Shown: one piece after another, positions 9,497 through 18,015 of the stretch
Position numbering within the stretch: the stretch's first letter is position 1
Layout: each line of letters begins with the position of its first letter
Source: Dyella jiangningensis
GTDB taxonomy: Bacteria; Pseudomonadota; Gammaproteobacteria; Xanthomonadales; Rhodanobacteraceae
NCBI GenBank assembly: GCA_000632805.1
Contig: CP007444.1
Span: 3,460,772 to 3,524,771, forward strand
Length of the DNA: 64,000 nt
Direction of reading: 5' to 3'
Translations under genes and position numbers: made by a program
Notes under the pieces: model-generated
What the model saw: the letters and a program-made list of their open reading frames with translations, nothing else
What the model was told of the DNA's origin: nothing
The model's database searches: none

Positions 9497-10473
9497 TGTC
9501 CCGCTCTATTCTTTGTTTCGGTGAAGCCCTGATCGATTTCCATAGCGAAGGCAACGACTCCCACGGCTACCCGCGCAGCTTCGTGCCGTTCGCCGGCGGC
9601 GCGCCCGCCAATGTCGCGGTCGCGGTCGCACGCCTCGGCGGCGCGGCGGCGTTTGCCGGCATGCTTGGGAAGGACGTCTTCGGCGATTTCCTGCTCGACA
9701 GCCTGCACAGCGCAGGCGTGGACACCACGGGCATCGCGCGCACGGACGAGGCGAACACCGCCCTCGCCTTCGTGTCGCTGGATGCCCATGGCGAGCGCAG
9801 CTTCACCTTCTATCGCCCGCCCTCGGCCGACCTGCTGTTCCGCCCGGAGCACTTTCGCGAGGAAAGCCTGCACAACGCGGCGGTGTTCCATGTGTGCTCC
9901 AACAGCATGACCGATCCCGCGCTGGCCGAAACCACTCGCGACGGCATGCGCCGCGCAAGCGCGGCCGGCGCACTGGTGAGCTTCGACCTCAACCTGCGCC
10001 CGGCCTTGTGGCCACGTGGTGTCGATCCGCGCCCGCTGGTGTGGCCGGCGCTGCATCTGGCCGACGTGGTGAAGCTCAGCACCGAGGAGCTTGCATGGCT
10101 TGCGGTGGATGGCGAAGAGGCCGTGTTCGAAAAGCTGTGGCAAGGCCGCACGCGCCTGCTGGTGGTGACCGACGGCCCGGGCTCGCTGCGCTGGTTCCAT
10201 CCCGACGCGGACGGCGAATTGCCGGCCTATGCCGTGCCTGCCGTGGATACGACGGCGGCCGGCGACGCGTTTGTCGGCGGCCTGCTGCATCGCCTGGCCA
10301 CGCTGGAAACGTCGGAAGACCGCATCGATCACCTCGTCACCGAGCTGCCGCGCCTGCACGCCACCCTGCGCTTCGCCGCCGCCTGCGGCGCGCTCACCGT
10401 GACCCGCCAGGGTTCGTTCACCGCCATGCCCGACGAAGCCGAAGTGCTGGCCTTCATGGAGAACTACGCATGA
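9496..10473 (+). CDS. PfkB-family sugar kinase, probable fructokinase
   Basis: 325 residues. The N-terminal ILCFGEALIDF and the GGAPANVAVAVARLGG signature, together with the C-terminal ATP/catalytic block DTTAAGDAFVGG (catalytic Asp257), are those of bacterial fructokinases of the PfkB/ribokinase superfamily. The ATG overlaps the transporter TGA by one base (TGATG), and the gene end overlaps the next gene by ATGA, so translation is probably coupled. With the downstream isomerase it would turn imported mannose into fructose and then fructose-6-phosphate, bypassing a mannokinase. The fructose specificity follows from sequence type and context. Confidence 0.9.
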   Translation: MSRSILCFGEALIDFHSEGNDSHGYPRSFVPFAGGAPANVAVAVARLGGAAAFAGMLGKDVFGDFLLDSLHSAGVDTTGIARTDEANTALAFVSLDAHGERSFTFYRPPSADLLFRPEHFREESLHNAAVFHVCSNSMTDPALAETTRDGMRRASAAGALVSFDLNLRPALWPRGVDPRPLVWPALHLADVVKLSTEELAWLAVDGEEAVFEKLWQGRTRLLVVTDGPGSLRWFHPDADGELPAYAVPAVDTTAAGDAFVGGLLHRLATLETSEDRIDHLVTELPRLHATLRFAAACGALTVTRQGSFTAMPDEAEVLAFMENYA

Positions 10474-11678
10474 CCACGCCCGATTTCCGCAGCGAGGCAT
10501 TTTTGCGCGAGCACATCGCGCAGACGATGGCGTTCTACCACCCGCACGCGATCGACCCCGAAGGCGGCTTCTTCCACTACTACAAGGACGACGGCACGAT
10601 CTACGACCGCAGCCATCGCCACCTGGTGAGCAGCACGCGCTTCGTCTTCAACTACGCGATGGCGCACCTCGAGTTCGGCAACCCCGAATACCTTGATGCC
10701 GTGCACCACGGCCTGCGCTACCTGCGCGACGTGCACCGCAACCCGGCGACGGGCGGCTACGCGTGGACCATCCGCGACGGCAAGCCCGAAGACACCATGT
10801 ACCACGCGTACGGCGTCGCCTTCGTGCTGCTCGCCTACTCCACCGCCAAGAAGGCCGGCGTGCACGAGGCCGAAGCGTGGATGGACGAAACCTGGGAACT
10901 GCTGGAGAAGCACTACTGGGATGCCGACGCCGGCCTCTACCGCGACGAAGCCAACGACCAGTGGCAATTCACCGGCTACCGCGGCCAGAACGCCAACATG
11001 CACATGTGCGAGGCGATGCTCGCCGCCTACCAGGCCAGCGACGAGGCGCGCTACCTGGAACGCGCGCTGCAACTCGCCGACAACATGACCCGCCGCCAGG
11101 CCGCCAAGGCCAACGGCCTCGTGTGGGAGCACTACGACACCGAGTGGAACGTCGACTGGAAGTACAACCTCGACAATCCCAAGCACCTGTTCCGTCCGTG
11201 GGGCTTCCAGCCCGGTCACCAGACCGAGTGGGCCAAGCTGCTGCTGATCATGGAGCCACTGCTGCTCGAACGCGGCCGCGAGGAAGACTGGCTGGTGCCC
11301 ACCGCCAAGCATCTGTTCGACACCGCGTTGGCGCGCGCATGGGACAACGAATTCGGCGGCATCGCCTACGGCTTCGCGCCGGACGGCAGTGTGTGCGACG
11401 ACGACAAGTACTTCTGGGTACAGGCCGAATCGCTGGCGGCGGCGGCACTGCTGCACGCACGCACGGGCCTCGCTGAATACGACACGTGGTACCAGAAGCT
11501 TTGGGACTACTCGTGGAAGCACTTCGTCGACCACAAGTACGGCGCGTGGTATCGCATCCTCACTCGCGACAACCGCAAGTACGACGACGAGAAGAGTCCT
11601 GCGGGGAAGACGGACTATCACACGATGGGCGCGTGCTATGAGGTCATCGCGTTGATTCGGGACGGTGGCGTGCCGTAA
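10470..11678 (+). CDS. AGE-family D-mannose isomerase / N-acylglucosamine 2-epimerase-like protein
   Basis: 402 residues of the AGE superfamily (alpha6/alpha6 barrel), which includes N-acetylglucosamine 2-epimerase, YihS aldose-ketose isomerase and mannose isomerase. Barrel helices carry conserved aromatic/His positions (DRSHRHLVSSTRFVFNYA, YRGQNANMHMCEAMLAAYQA, LFRPWGFQPGHQTEWAKLLL, KTDYHTMGACYEV). The ATG overlaps the fructokinase stop (ATGA). Being paired with a fructokinase rather than an amino-sugar kinase favours mannose-to-fructose isomerisation. It is the last gene of the plus-strand operon; a repeat island follows. Confidence 0.88.
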   Translation: MTTPDFRSEAFLREHIAQTMAFYHPHAIDPEGGFFHYYKDDGTIYDRSHRHLVSSTRFVFNYAMAHLEFGNPEYLDAVHHGLRYLRDVHRNPATGGYAWTIRDGKPEDTMYHAYGVAFVLLAYSTAKKAGVHEAEAWMDETWELLEKHYWDADAGLYRDEANDQWQFTGYRGQNANMHMCEAMLAAYQASDEARYLERALQLADNMTRRQAAKANGLVWEHYDTEWNVDWKYNLDNPKHLFRPWGFQPGHQTEWAKLLLIMEPLLLERGREEDWLVPTAKHLFDTALARAWDNEFGGIAYGFAPDGSVCDDDKYFWVQAESLAAAALLHARTGLAEYDTWYQKLWDYSWKHFVDHKYGAWYRILTRDNRKYDDEKSPAGKTDYHTMGACYEVIALIRDGGVP

Positions 11679-11694
11679 CGGTAGCCACCTCGAT

Positions 11695-11718
11695 GTGGGA
11701 GCGCACCCTGTGCGCGAC
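11695..11718 (+). repeat. REP-like element
   Basis: Begins with the GTGGGAG head typical of REP sequences, followed by a GCGCAC/GTGCGC hairpin. It is 17 nt after the isomerase stop, where it could also act as a 3' mRNA stabiliser. The flanking AGCCTTTCGCGCC is shared with the copy at 60821-60857. Confidence 0.75.
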
Positions 11719-11791
11719 AGCCTTTCGCGCCAGTCCGCATGGTTGCTGCTTTTTGTGAAGCGGTTTGGCCTTCGGTTGCCATGCTGCCGCG

Positions 11792-12200
11792 AGCTTGCCG
11801 CCTACGCGGCGGGCGTTTCGATCTCCTGCCGGAGCTCGAGTCACTTTTCTTTTGCTGGCCCACGCACGCGCTCTTTGCGTGCGAACGGCGAAGCCGGCCC
11901 GAAGGGCGGAGGGCGCCAGCCCGGAGTCAAAGAAAAGTAACCCAAAGAAAATGGCCTTCAGAGCCAAGGCTCATAGCAGTACGTGGGATAGAAGCGTCGG
12001 TCGACTGAGGCCAGCCGGGATACGCTCGTTACTACCTCACACGGCGCCGCTACACCGCAACGCGCCATAGCGAAGAGGACTTAAAGCAGCTTCGTTGCGT
12101 GGTGAGGGGGTCTTGGGATGCCGCGCCCTATCCCCCTCTCCCCTCCGGGCGACCCGAAGGTAGTCCCGTGGGAGAGAGGGCCGGGGTGAGGGGCGGGTGC
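11792..12200 (+). repeat. Dispersed ~400-bp element, left copy
   Basis: Reads through a series of blocks that reappear in the same order, in reverse complement, at 60329-60655. These include a GGCGGGCGTTTCGATCTCC block, a CACTTTTCTTTTGCTGGCC block, AAAGAAAAGTAACCCAAAGA, GAGCCAAGGCTC, CAGCCGGGATRCGCTCGTTA, CGCCGCTACACCGCAACGCG, GAAGAGGACTTAA, and finally a CCCTCTCCC...GGGAGAGAGGG hairpin. This copy has ~70 bp (about 11863-11932) absent from the right copy. No transposase or coding capacity was seen. Confidence 0.8.
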
Positions 12201-12227
12201 TCGCGGTCAAATCACCTATCCACTTCT

Positions 12228-12337
12228 GTAGGAGCGCACCCAGTGAGCGACCGCGGCGTGATAGTGACCCTCATCTCGACAACCGCAGACCGAGGCAACC
12301 ATGCCAGTCCGCGGTCGCGCACTGGGTGCGCTCCCAC
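12228..12337. repeat. Inverted pair of REP-like elements (REPIN/BIME-like)
   Basis: A plus-oriented copy with a GTAGGAG head at 12228-12256 faces a minus-oriented copy with a GTGGGAG head at 12309-12337, with 52 bp between. Paired inverted REPs of this spacing form REPIN/BIME structures, which are usually mobilised by a RAYT transposase. No RAYT gene lies in this window. Confidence 0.75.
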
Positions 12338-12450
12338 AAATAGCGAGCCGCAGCCATCAGCTCCACGACGCGATGTGCCGCTCCGCGGCACGAGCCTTTA
12401 CCCAACCCCTGTGTGGCGGTGAGGGGTGGACGATCAGGCCCCGCAGGGGT

Positions 12451-12470
12451 GCCCGACATGGATGTCGGGC
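12451..12470 (+). terminator. Perfect 9-bp hairpin in the second repeat module
   Basis: GCCCGACAT/ATGTCGGGC pairs perfectly around a 2-bp loop and is followed by ACTTTTCG, resembling an intrinsic terminator. It sits inside a repeat module (about 12420-12660) that also holds a CTTTGGTTACTTTC...GAAAGTGACC core like that of the ~400-bp element, so it may be part of the repeat rather than a gene's terminator. Confidence 0.45.
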
Positions 12471-12725
12471 ACTTTTCGTCCGGGCAGGAGCCCGGTCGAA
12501 AAGCCCGGCCGACCCTCACGGACTGGCTGGGCGCAGCCCAGGCAGCGCCACGCGGGGTGCCGTTCTCTTTGGTTACTTTCACTTGGGCAAGCAAGAGAAA
12601 GTGACCCGGCCTTCGGCAGAAGGACGGAAGCCCGCCGCAGGCGAGCCAAGTCGCGATAACGCTTTGCTGATAGCCAACTGCCCGCATTCGTCAGAACGCC
12701 AAACATGCAGATCGACGCGAAAGGC

Positions 12726-12802
12726 GGTCGCACCGGGTGCGCTCCTACAAGGAGAGCGGGATGACAAGTGCGAAGAATTGTCGCGCACCGACGCGCTCCC
12801 AC
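12726..12802 (-). repeat. Two REP-like elements in tandem, one degenerate
   Basis: A minus-oriented copy at 12726-12748 ends in GTGCGCTCCTAC. A second, degenerate copy at 12780-12802 ends in ACGCGCTCCCAC. They lie just downstream of the decayed autotransporter fragment. Confidence 0.6.
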
Positions 12803-12831
12803 CATGGGCGGAGCCAACACGCCGGCCGCAA

Positions 12832-13095
12832 TCAATCGAACGTCACCGCCAACCCCAGCGACACACCCTCCACGTTCTGCCCGAACACATAGCGCACCAC
12901 TGCCCCGCGCCCGTGAGATCCACAGCGGGTGGTATTTGCTGGTATCCAGCTCCAGCCCCGCCCGCATCGAGGTGAGGTGGTTGAAGTTCAGCACTTTGGC
13001 GTCCTCGCCGAAATACGACGTGTGGGCAAACTCCAGCACGTGGCGCACCGGCCGGCTCAAGGCATGCCAGCCGGTGGAAGCGCGGTAACGCGCCC
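12832..13095 (-). pseudogene. Remnant of a solitary outer-membrane autotransporter-like beta-barrel protein
   Basis: Reverse reading gives the C-terminal part of a small beta-barrel: RPVRHVLEFAHTSYFGEDAK, then a HLTSMRAGLELDTSKYHPLW segment. A frameshift near 12920 then moves the reading into the frame AVVRYVFGQNVEGVSLGLA followed by VTFD and TGA at 12832. Ending in alternating hydrophobics and a C-terminal VTF(D) is typical of outer-membrane barrels, and the text matches my memory of solitary autotransporter-like barrel proteins. The N-terminal half is missing: upstream sequence runs straight into the next gene's stop. It is therefore both truncated and frameshifted. Confidence 0.6.
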
Positions 13096-13126
13096 ACCGG
13101 CTGGTGCCTCGCGACCGATGTCTCGC

Positions 13127-13750
13127 CTATTTCTTCGCCTTGCCCTTGGTGACGCTGATCGCCAGCGCTTCGACATAGGTGATACGCACCATCTGGCCCA
13201 CTTTCAGCTTGCTCATCTGCGCCTGGCGCTTGGGGTCCTTCACCTCGATCACGCGCGATTTGCCGTCGGCGCCCGTCAGCGTGACCGTGTGGTTCTTCAT
13301 GTCCACCGCGGTGAGCTTGGAGGTGACCGACACCGACTGATCGGCGGTACCGCCGGGCGTTGCGCCCTTTTCCGCCGTCTTCATGCCGTTCTGGTATTCC
13401 ATGCCCGCTTCGGCACTGTCGGCAGGAAGCAACTCAAGCGCCACGGCACGCTCGTACTTGGCGGTCACGGTATCGCCCGCGTGCAACTGGTCGAGGTTCT
13501 TGATTTCCGGGCCGGCCTTGATGGTTTCCTCATTGCCCTTCGGACCACGCAGCACCACCTCGCGGGTCTCCTGATCCACGCTCACCACCGTGGCGTTCAA
13601 GGTGGACTCTTCGCGCTTGAGCTCATGCGCCGTGCTGGTGACGCCCGCTTCCTCCGTGGTCTGCTGCGGCTGGGCGAGCACGCAGGTCGGGATCGCCATG
13701 GCCAGCGCAATCCCCAGGGCCAAACTGCGGAACGGATACCGTTGGTTCAT
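13127..13750 (-). CDS. Exported protein with an internally duplicated domain
   Basis: 207 residues from the ATG at 13750, which has AGGAGG seven nt upstream; an extension to 13801 has no such support. Residues about 5-26 are a Sec signal (LALGIALAMAIPTCVLAQ). The mature part contains two similar modules of about 55 residues. The first reads LNATVVSVDQETREVVLRG through DQLHAGDTVTAKYERAVALEL; the second reads VTSKLTAVDMKNHTVTLTG through SKLKVGQMVRITYVEALAISV. The pattern (VDxxxxxVxLxGxxG, then LxVGDxVxxxYxEAxAxxV) suggests small beta-barrel/OB-like folds. The function is unknown. It is 54 nt downstream of the MscS gene and probably co-transcribed. Confidence 0.75.
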   Translation of the reverse strand: MNQRYPFRSLALGIALAMAIPTCVLAQPQQTTEEAGVTSTAHELKREESTLNATVVSVDQETREVVLRGPKGNEETIKAGPEIKNLDQLHAGDTVTAKYERAVALELLPADSAEAGMEYQNGMKTAEKGATPGGTADQSVSVTSKLTAVDMKNHTVTLTGADGKSRVIEVKDPKRQAQMSKLKVGQMVRITYVEALAISVTKGKAKK

Positions 13751-13804
13751 CACACATCTCCTCCTGGCTGATTGGACTGGTTCGGACATATGCAGCCGCA
13801 ACGC

Positions 13805-15577
13805 TCAGACGGGCGGCTTTCCGTCAGGCATCGGCACCACCTTCACCATCGGCGGAGCCGTGGGCCGGCGATCGCGAGACGCCGGGGCGGCATACCACTG
13901 GTCGTGCGGTACCCAAACTTTTTCCTTCGGCTGCTCTTCGAAGTGCGGCGACATGATCTGCACGCTGAACTCGTTGAAGATATCGACGATGTTGCGGTTG
14001 AGCTCCGACAGGATCATCACGTAGCTGGAGGGTCGCTGGATCGCCACGTTGAGCTGGTACTCGATGTAGAAATCCGACAGCGCCGTCTGCAGCACGAACG
14101 GGGGCGGATCGGCCTGCAGGCCTTCGGTCCGCGCCGCAGCCTGCTCCAGCATCGCCACGACCTGGCGCCACGGCGTGTCGTAGCCGATGGTGACGGAGGT
14201 GGTGATCAACAACCCGGTGTCGCGGGATTGCCGCGTGTAGTTGCGCATGGAAGTGGAAGAGAGCACCGAGTTGGGCACGGTGATTTCCTCGCGCTTGCGC
14301 GTCACCAGCTTCATCGACAGCGCGCCCATTTCCACCACCATGCCCTCGTGGTCGCCCACGCGCACGAAATCGCCCACGCGCACGGCGCGCGAATACAGCA
14401 CGACGAGCCCGCTCATCACCTGGTTCACGATGCCGGCCGAACCCAGCGACAGCATCAGGCCGACGAACACCGACACGCCCTTGAACGCGTCGGTGCCGGC
14501 GCCGGGTATGTACGGATAGGCCACGATCAGCGCGAACAGCCACACCAGCATCGACACCAGGCGGCTGGTGACGCGGGCGGTGGGTGCTTCGAGCCAGCCC
14601 ACCTGCACGGCGCCCTCTTCCACGGCGCGGAACCATGCCGCGATGAGGCGCGTCACGGCGCGCGTGACCAGGAAGATCACCACCAGCGTAAGCAGGTTGG
14701 GCAACTGGTTGACCAGGGCCGTCATCAACTGCAGCCCGATCTCCATCAGGTATTCGCCCAGCCGCGAGCCCCATGGACGGCTATACGGGAACCGCTTCAG
14801 CACGAAACTCAGCCACAGGTAACCGAAGAACAATGTCAGCGCGAGGCGGACCAGCGATACGGAGCGCCGCACCAGCGTCCACATCATCGGGCGCAGGTCG
14901 AAGCCGGCAACGTCGAGGCGCAGCCTCGCCTGGGTGACCGCGATCAACTTGTGCTGGACGAAGCGATCCAGGCGGATCAGCCCCCAGCAGAGAACGATCA
15001 GGATCATCGTGGCGAGCACGCTGTACATCACGCCCACCAGCAACAAGCGCGGCTGCCGCGCCAGCTCACGCTCGCGGATGATGTCGCGCAGAACCGCGGC
15101 GCCACGGCCTGCCGCCTGCTCGATGGAGGCGCGATCGTCGGTACCTATATCGCCGGGCAATATCCCGAACAACACCAGGTTGCCCGCGCGCAGCGCAGCC
15201 CCTTTCTCGCCTCCGGCCTCGATCCAGGAGATCGAAAGATCGTCCGCCTTCAAGGTATCGAGCGCACTCTCGATGCGTTCGCTCGCCGCATGCGCCCGTT
15301 CGTCCGCGGTCATGCCGTGATATGGCGCGTACAGCGTGACCACCGTACGGTTCCACACTACCACCGGTGCACCTTCGGGTTCGCCCGCCAGCGATGATGA
15401 ACTACTCGATGCGGGAGCCGGCGACGAGGTGTCGCCCCATGCAGCCTGCACGGGCCACAAGGCCGCGAGCGCGAGAAGGAGGATCAAGCGGCGACACAGG
15501 CACGCCCATGACGCCCGATGCGCCGCAGGCAGCGTTCCAGCGACTCCATGGGAATCCACGCTGATCATGCCGATCAT
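13805..15577 (-). CDS. MscS-family mechanosensitive ion channel
   Basis: About 590 residues. A signal-like segment near residues 27-47 (LILLLALAALWPVQAAWG) precedes a ~150-residue periplasmic domain, then four or five membrane helices. The pore-lining helix and MscS core follow (FKGVSVFVGLMLSLGSAGIV, then VLYSRAVRVGDFVRVGDHEG), with the cytoplasmic beta domain (ITVPNSVLSS) and C-terminal alpha/beta domain. Such channels open on membrane tension to release solutes in hypo-osmotic shock. The start is uncertain: GTG at 15616, ATG at 15577 and ATG at 15568 are all in frame and none has a good ribosome site. Confidence 0.9.
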   Translation of the reverse strand: MIGMISVDSHGVAGTLPAAHRASWACLCRRLILLLALAALWPVQAAWGDTSSPAPASSSSSSLAGEPEGAPVVVWNRTVVTLYAPYHGMTADERAHAASERIESALDTLKADDLSISWIEAGGEKGAALRAGNLVLFGILPGDIGTDDRASIEQAAGRGAAVLRDIIRERELARQPRLLLVGVMYSVLATMILIVLCWGLIRLDRFVQHKLIAVTQARLRLDVAGFDLRPMMWTLVRRSVSLVRLALTLFFGYLWLSFVLKRFPYSRPWGSRLGEYLMEIGLQLMTALVNQLPNLLTLVVIFLVTRAVTRLIAAWFRAVEEGAVQVGWLEAPTARVTSRLVSMLVWLFALIVAYPYIPGAGTDAFKGVSVFVGLMLSLGSAGIVNQVMSGLVVLYSRAVRVGDFVRVGDHEGMVVEMGALSMKLVTRKREEITVPNSVLSSTSMRNYTRQSRDTGLLITTSVTIGYDTPWRQVVAMLEQAAARTEGLQADPPPFVLQTALSDFYIEYQLNVAIQRPSSYVMILSELNRNIVDIFNEFSVQIMSPHFEEQPKEKVWVPHDQWYAAPASRDRRPTAPPMVKVVPMPDGKPPV

Positions 15578-15748
15578 GTTCAACCAGTACGCGGCCCGCC
15601 ACGAGCGTAAAACCACCCAACCCGACTACGTAGTTCTACCGAAGCCGAGCCCTCCGTCGCACGACGCGTGCCGTGGGCATGACAGTCGGTGGAGGGAGGA
15701 TTAAGGTGCACAGTCCGAGGCCAGGCGAGCCCTCAAGGAAACTTCCCC

Positions 15749-16564
15749 ATGCTTCCCACCGAATCGTTCGATACCGCATTGGTGACCGGCGCCTCCACGG
15801 GCATCGGCGCCACTTACGCCGATCGGCTTGCGGCACGCGGCCATCCCCTGGTGCTGGTGGCGCGCAACCGCGAACGGCTCGACGCACTCGCCGGGCGCTT
15901 GTCGCGTGAGCATCGCGTGAAGGTCGACGTCCTGCCCGCCGATCTCACATCGCCGCAACAACGTGCCGAGGTGGAGCGACGCCTGCGCGAAGACGCCTCG
16001 ATCGGGATCCTGGTGAACAACGCAGGCTCGTCGGTTCCCGGTGGGGTCGCCGAAGCACAGCTCGACGACATCGAGGCGATGGTCGAGCTCAACGTGCTCG
16101 CGCCGACGCGGCTTACCGGTGCGATCTTTCCCCGACTGCTCGCGCGCGGTCGCGGCAGCATCATCAATATCGCCTCGGCGCTCGCCATCGCGCCGGAGCT
16201 TTCGCCCGGCGCCTACGCGGCGACCAAAAGCTACCTTCTGGCCTACACGCTGTCGCTGCACAAGGAAGCGGATGGACGCGGCGTGCAGGTGCAGGTCGTG
16301 CTGCCGGGCATCACCCGCACGGCCATCTGGGAACATGCCGGCAAGGATCTCGCTGGCTTCCCCGAGCACATGATCATGGAAGTGGACGAGATGGTCGATG
16401 CGGCGTTGGCCGGGTACAACATGGGCGAGCTCGTGACCATTCCCTCGCTGCCCGATGGCGAAGAGTGGAAGCAGTACGACGATGCGCGGCGACGCCTCGC
16501 GCCCGAGCTCTCGCGAAGCCAGGCGGCCGATCGCTACAAGAGCGATATCCCCGAAGACGCCTGA
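15749..16564 (+). CDS. Short-chain dehydrogenase/reductase (SDR)
   Basis: 271 residues, a classical SDR. The Rossmann motif is TGASTGIG (residues 13-20), the NNAG motif at 90-93, and the catalytic S143, Y156 and K160 lie in IASALAI and GAYAATKSY. The ATG at 15749 has AAGGAA 8 nt upstream. An oxidoreductase using NAD(P)H; the substrate cannot be predicted. It is divergent from the MscS gene and separate from the DoxX gene 147 nt downstream. Confidence 0.9.
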   Translation: MLPTESFDTALVTGASTGIGATYADRLAARGHPLVLVARNRERLDALAGRLSREHRVKVDVLPADLTSPQQRAEVERRLREDASIGILVNNAGSSVPGGVAEAQLDDIEAMVELNVLAPTRLTGAIFPRLLARGRGSIINIASALAIAPELSPGAYAATKSYLLAYTLSLHKEADGRGVQVQVVLPGITRTAIWEHAGKDLAGFPEHMIMEVDEMVDAALAGYNMGELVTIPSLPDGEEWKQYDDARRRLAPELSRSQAADRYKSDIPEDA

Positions 16565-16711
16565 GCCCATTTCGCCGTCTGGGCGGCTACACAAATCGAT
16601 ATCACCGCTGTGCTTCCAGAGGCATATAGTGTGCTCGACCGTCGCCCGGCGGCGACGGTCGATGCAGGCGGCACGCCTGCATGCGCCGCATAACGCCATG
16701 GGAGAAAGACC

Positions 16712-17125
16712 ATGCGATACACGTTACTGGAAGGCAGCAGGGACGGCATGATTCTCCTCGCCCGCATCCTGCTGATGGTCCTGTTCGTGATTTTCGGTTG
16801 GGGCAAGCTGCTCGGATTCGGCGCCACGGTCACGTACATGGACTCGGTGGGACTGCCACTCCCCACGGTGACCGCCGCCGTGACGGTGATCATGGAGCTG
16901 TTCGTCGGGCTCGCGATCGTGATCGGTTTCTACACGCGGCCACTGGCCCTGCTGCTCGGGCTGTATACGCTGGGCGCCGCGGTCATCGGGCACCAGTTCT
17001 GGCACATGATCGATCCGGACCGCATCGAGGCGATGATCAACTTCTACAAGAACGTCAGCATCGCCGGCGGGTTGCTGTTGTTGTGCATCACCGGGCCGGG
17101 GCGCTATTCGCTGGACGGAAGATAG
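16712..17125 (+). CDS. DoxX-family integral membrane protein
   Basis: 137 residues with four hydrophobic helices. The DoxX signature region is RILLMVLFVIFGWGKLLGFG and the middle part is PTVTAAVTVIMELFVGLAIV. GGGAGAAA precedes the ATG. DoxX proteins are small membrane oxidoreductase-related subunits of unclear role, sometimes tied to oxidative stress. It stands alone between an SDR and a convergent esterase. Confidence 0.88.
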   Translation: MRYTLLEGSRDGMILLARILLMVLFVIFGWGKLLGFGATVTYMDSVGLPLPTVTAAVTVIMELFVGLAIVIGFYTRPLALLLGLYTLGAAVIGHQFWHMIDPDRIEAMINFYKNVSIAGGLLLLCITGPGRYSLDGR

Positions 17126-17132
17126 ACCCGGG

Positions 17133-17158
17133 CAACGGCGCGCGTGGCCGCGCCGTTG
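17133..17158. terminator. Bidirectional hairpin between convergent genes
   Basis: CAACGGCGCG/CGCGCCGTTG, a perfect 10-bp stem with a 6-nt loop, lies between the ends of the DoxX gene and the esterase gene. There is no T tract, so Rho-independent termination may be weak. Confidence 0.6.
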
Positions 17159-17164
17159 CGTCGT

Positions 17165-17989
17165 TCAAGGCAACCCGAGGCCATGCAGGAACGCATCGAC
17201 GCGGCCCGTGTAATCGCCGGGCGCGCCCAGCGTGGCGTTGATGTCACCGTGGCTTAGCGGCACCTCAATCACCGTGGTCTGCACGCCGAGGGTTTTCGCA
17301 CGCTCCGCGAATGCGTGATTGTGCGGACACGAGGCCGTGCGGCGTGACGAGCACACCAGCAACAGCGGCGGTGCGTCGCGGCTTAGCTGGTCGAACGGCG
17401 ACGCGCTGCGCCAGTAACCGGGATCACGTCCGAACACGCGATCGTAGAAATTCGCGTGAGGCGCACCCATCAATGCGGGCACGTCGATCGCACCGGCATC
17501 GAGCGACACGGTGCCCAGCCATCGCCGCGCGCCCTGCCGCTCTGCAAGCCGTGGCGACGCATCCAGCAGCGCGACCAGATGTGCACCGGCCGAGTGCCCC
17601 ATCAGCACGACACGAGAGGGATCGCCGCCCCATTCCCGTGCGTGGTGCTGCACGTAGGCCAGCGCAGTCGCAACATCTTTCGCCTGTTCGAGCGGATCGG
17701 CATCGGGCCACAGCCGGTTGTCCACCGACACGAACACGTAGCCCGTCGACTCCCAGTGCGCGGCCTTCGGTTGCACCACCGCGGCGTTGGCCTTGTCGCC
17801 GAACATCCACGCCCCACCGTGCACCATCACGATGATGGGGGCGTCGTGCGCACGCTCCGGCCGATAGACGTCCAGACGCTGCGCATGCGCATCGCCATAG
17901 GGAAGATCGCGCAGTACCTCCGACGCACCTGCCGACGCGGTGAACGCCATCAGGCACAACAGCCATCCCGCTCGACGCCAGTTGTTCAT
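17165..17989 (-). CDS. Exported alpha/beta-hydrolase (carboxylesterase/HSL-like)
   Basis: 274 residues from the ATG at 17989 (GGAG upstream); the longer ORF to 18385 overlaps another gene and is not supported. Residues 1-23 are a Sec signal. The oxyanion motif HGGA is at 57-60 and the nucleophile elbow GHSAG at 131-135 (Ser133). A C-terminal His in VPLSHGD completes the triad with an Asp before it. This is the pattern of hormone-sensitive-lipase-type and BD-FAE-type esterases acting on small acyl esters. It is 26 nt downstream of the Gly/Ser/His-rich exported protein. Confidence 0.85.
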   Translation of the reverse strand: MNNWRRAGWLLCLMAFTASAGASEVLRDLPYGDAHAQRLDVYRPERAHDAPIIVMVHGGAWMFGDKANAAVVQPKAAHWESTGYVFVSVDNRLWPDADPLEQAKDVATALAYVQHHAREWGGDPSRVVLMGHSAGAHLVALLDASPRLAERQGARRWLGTVSLDAGAIDVPALMGAPHANFYDRVFGRDPGYWRSASPFDQLSRDAPPLLLVCSSRRTASCPHNHAFAERAKTLGVQTTVIEVPLSHGDINATLGAPGDYTGRVDAFLHGLGLP

Positions 17990-18015
17990 GCAAGCTCCGC
18001 CTCTGCCGTAGCGAT

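Larger units (their letters stand above)
11679..12831. repeat. Repeat-filled gene desert
   Basis: About 1.15 kb with no credible gene. ORFs here are short and lack ribosome sites or recognisable domains. It is built from at least three dispersed repeat types: REP-like GTGGGAG-headed elements (11695, 12228, 12309, 12726, 12780), a ~400-bp element (11792-12200) whose inverted copy lies at 60329-60655, and a module at about 12420-12660 with its own perfect hairpin and a CTTTGGTTACTTTC core. These are listed separately. Confidence 0.85.

Noticed and set aside
12099..12422. Possible small gene within the repeat island
   Set aside because: It spans the hairpin and REP elements, has no ribosome site and would encode repeat-derived Pro/Arg-rich sequence.
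12929..13771. 280-codon plus-strand ORF over the duplicated-domain protein and barrel remnant
   Set aside because: Antisense to a gene with a good ribosome site, signal peptide and repeated domain; composition is typical of a shadow frame.
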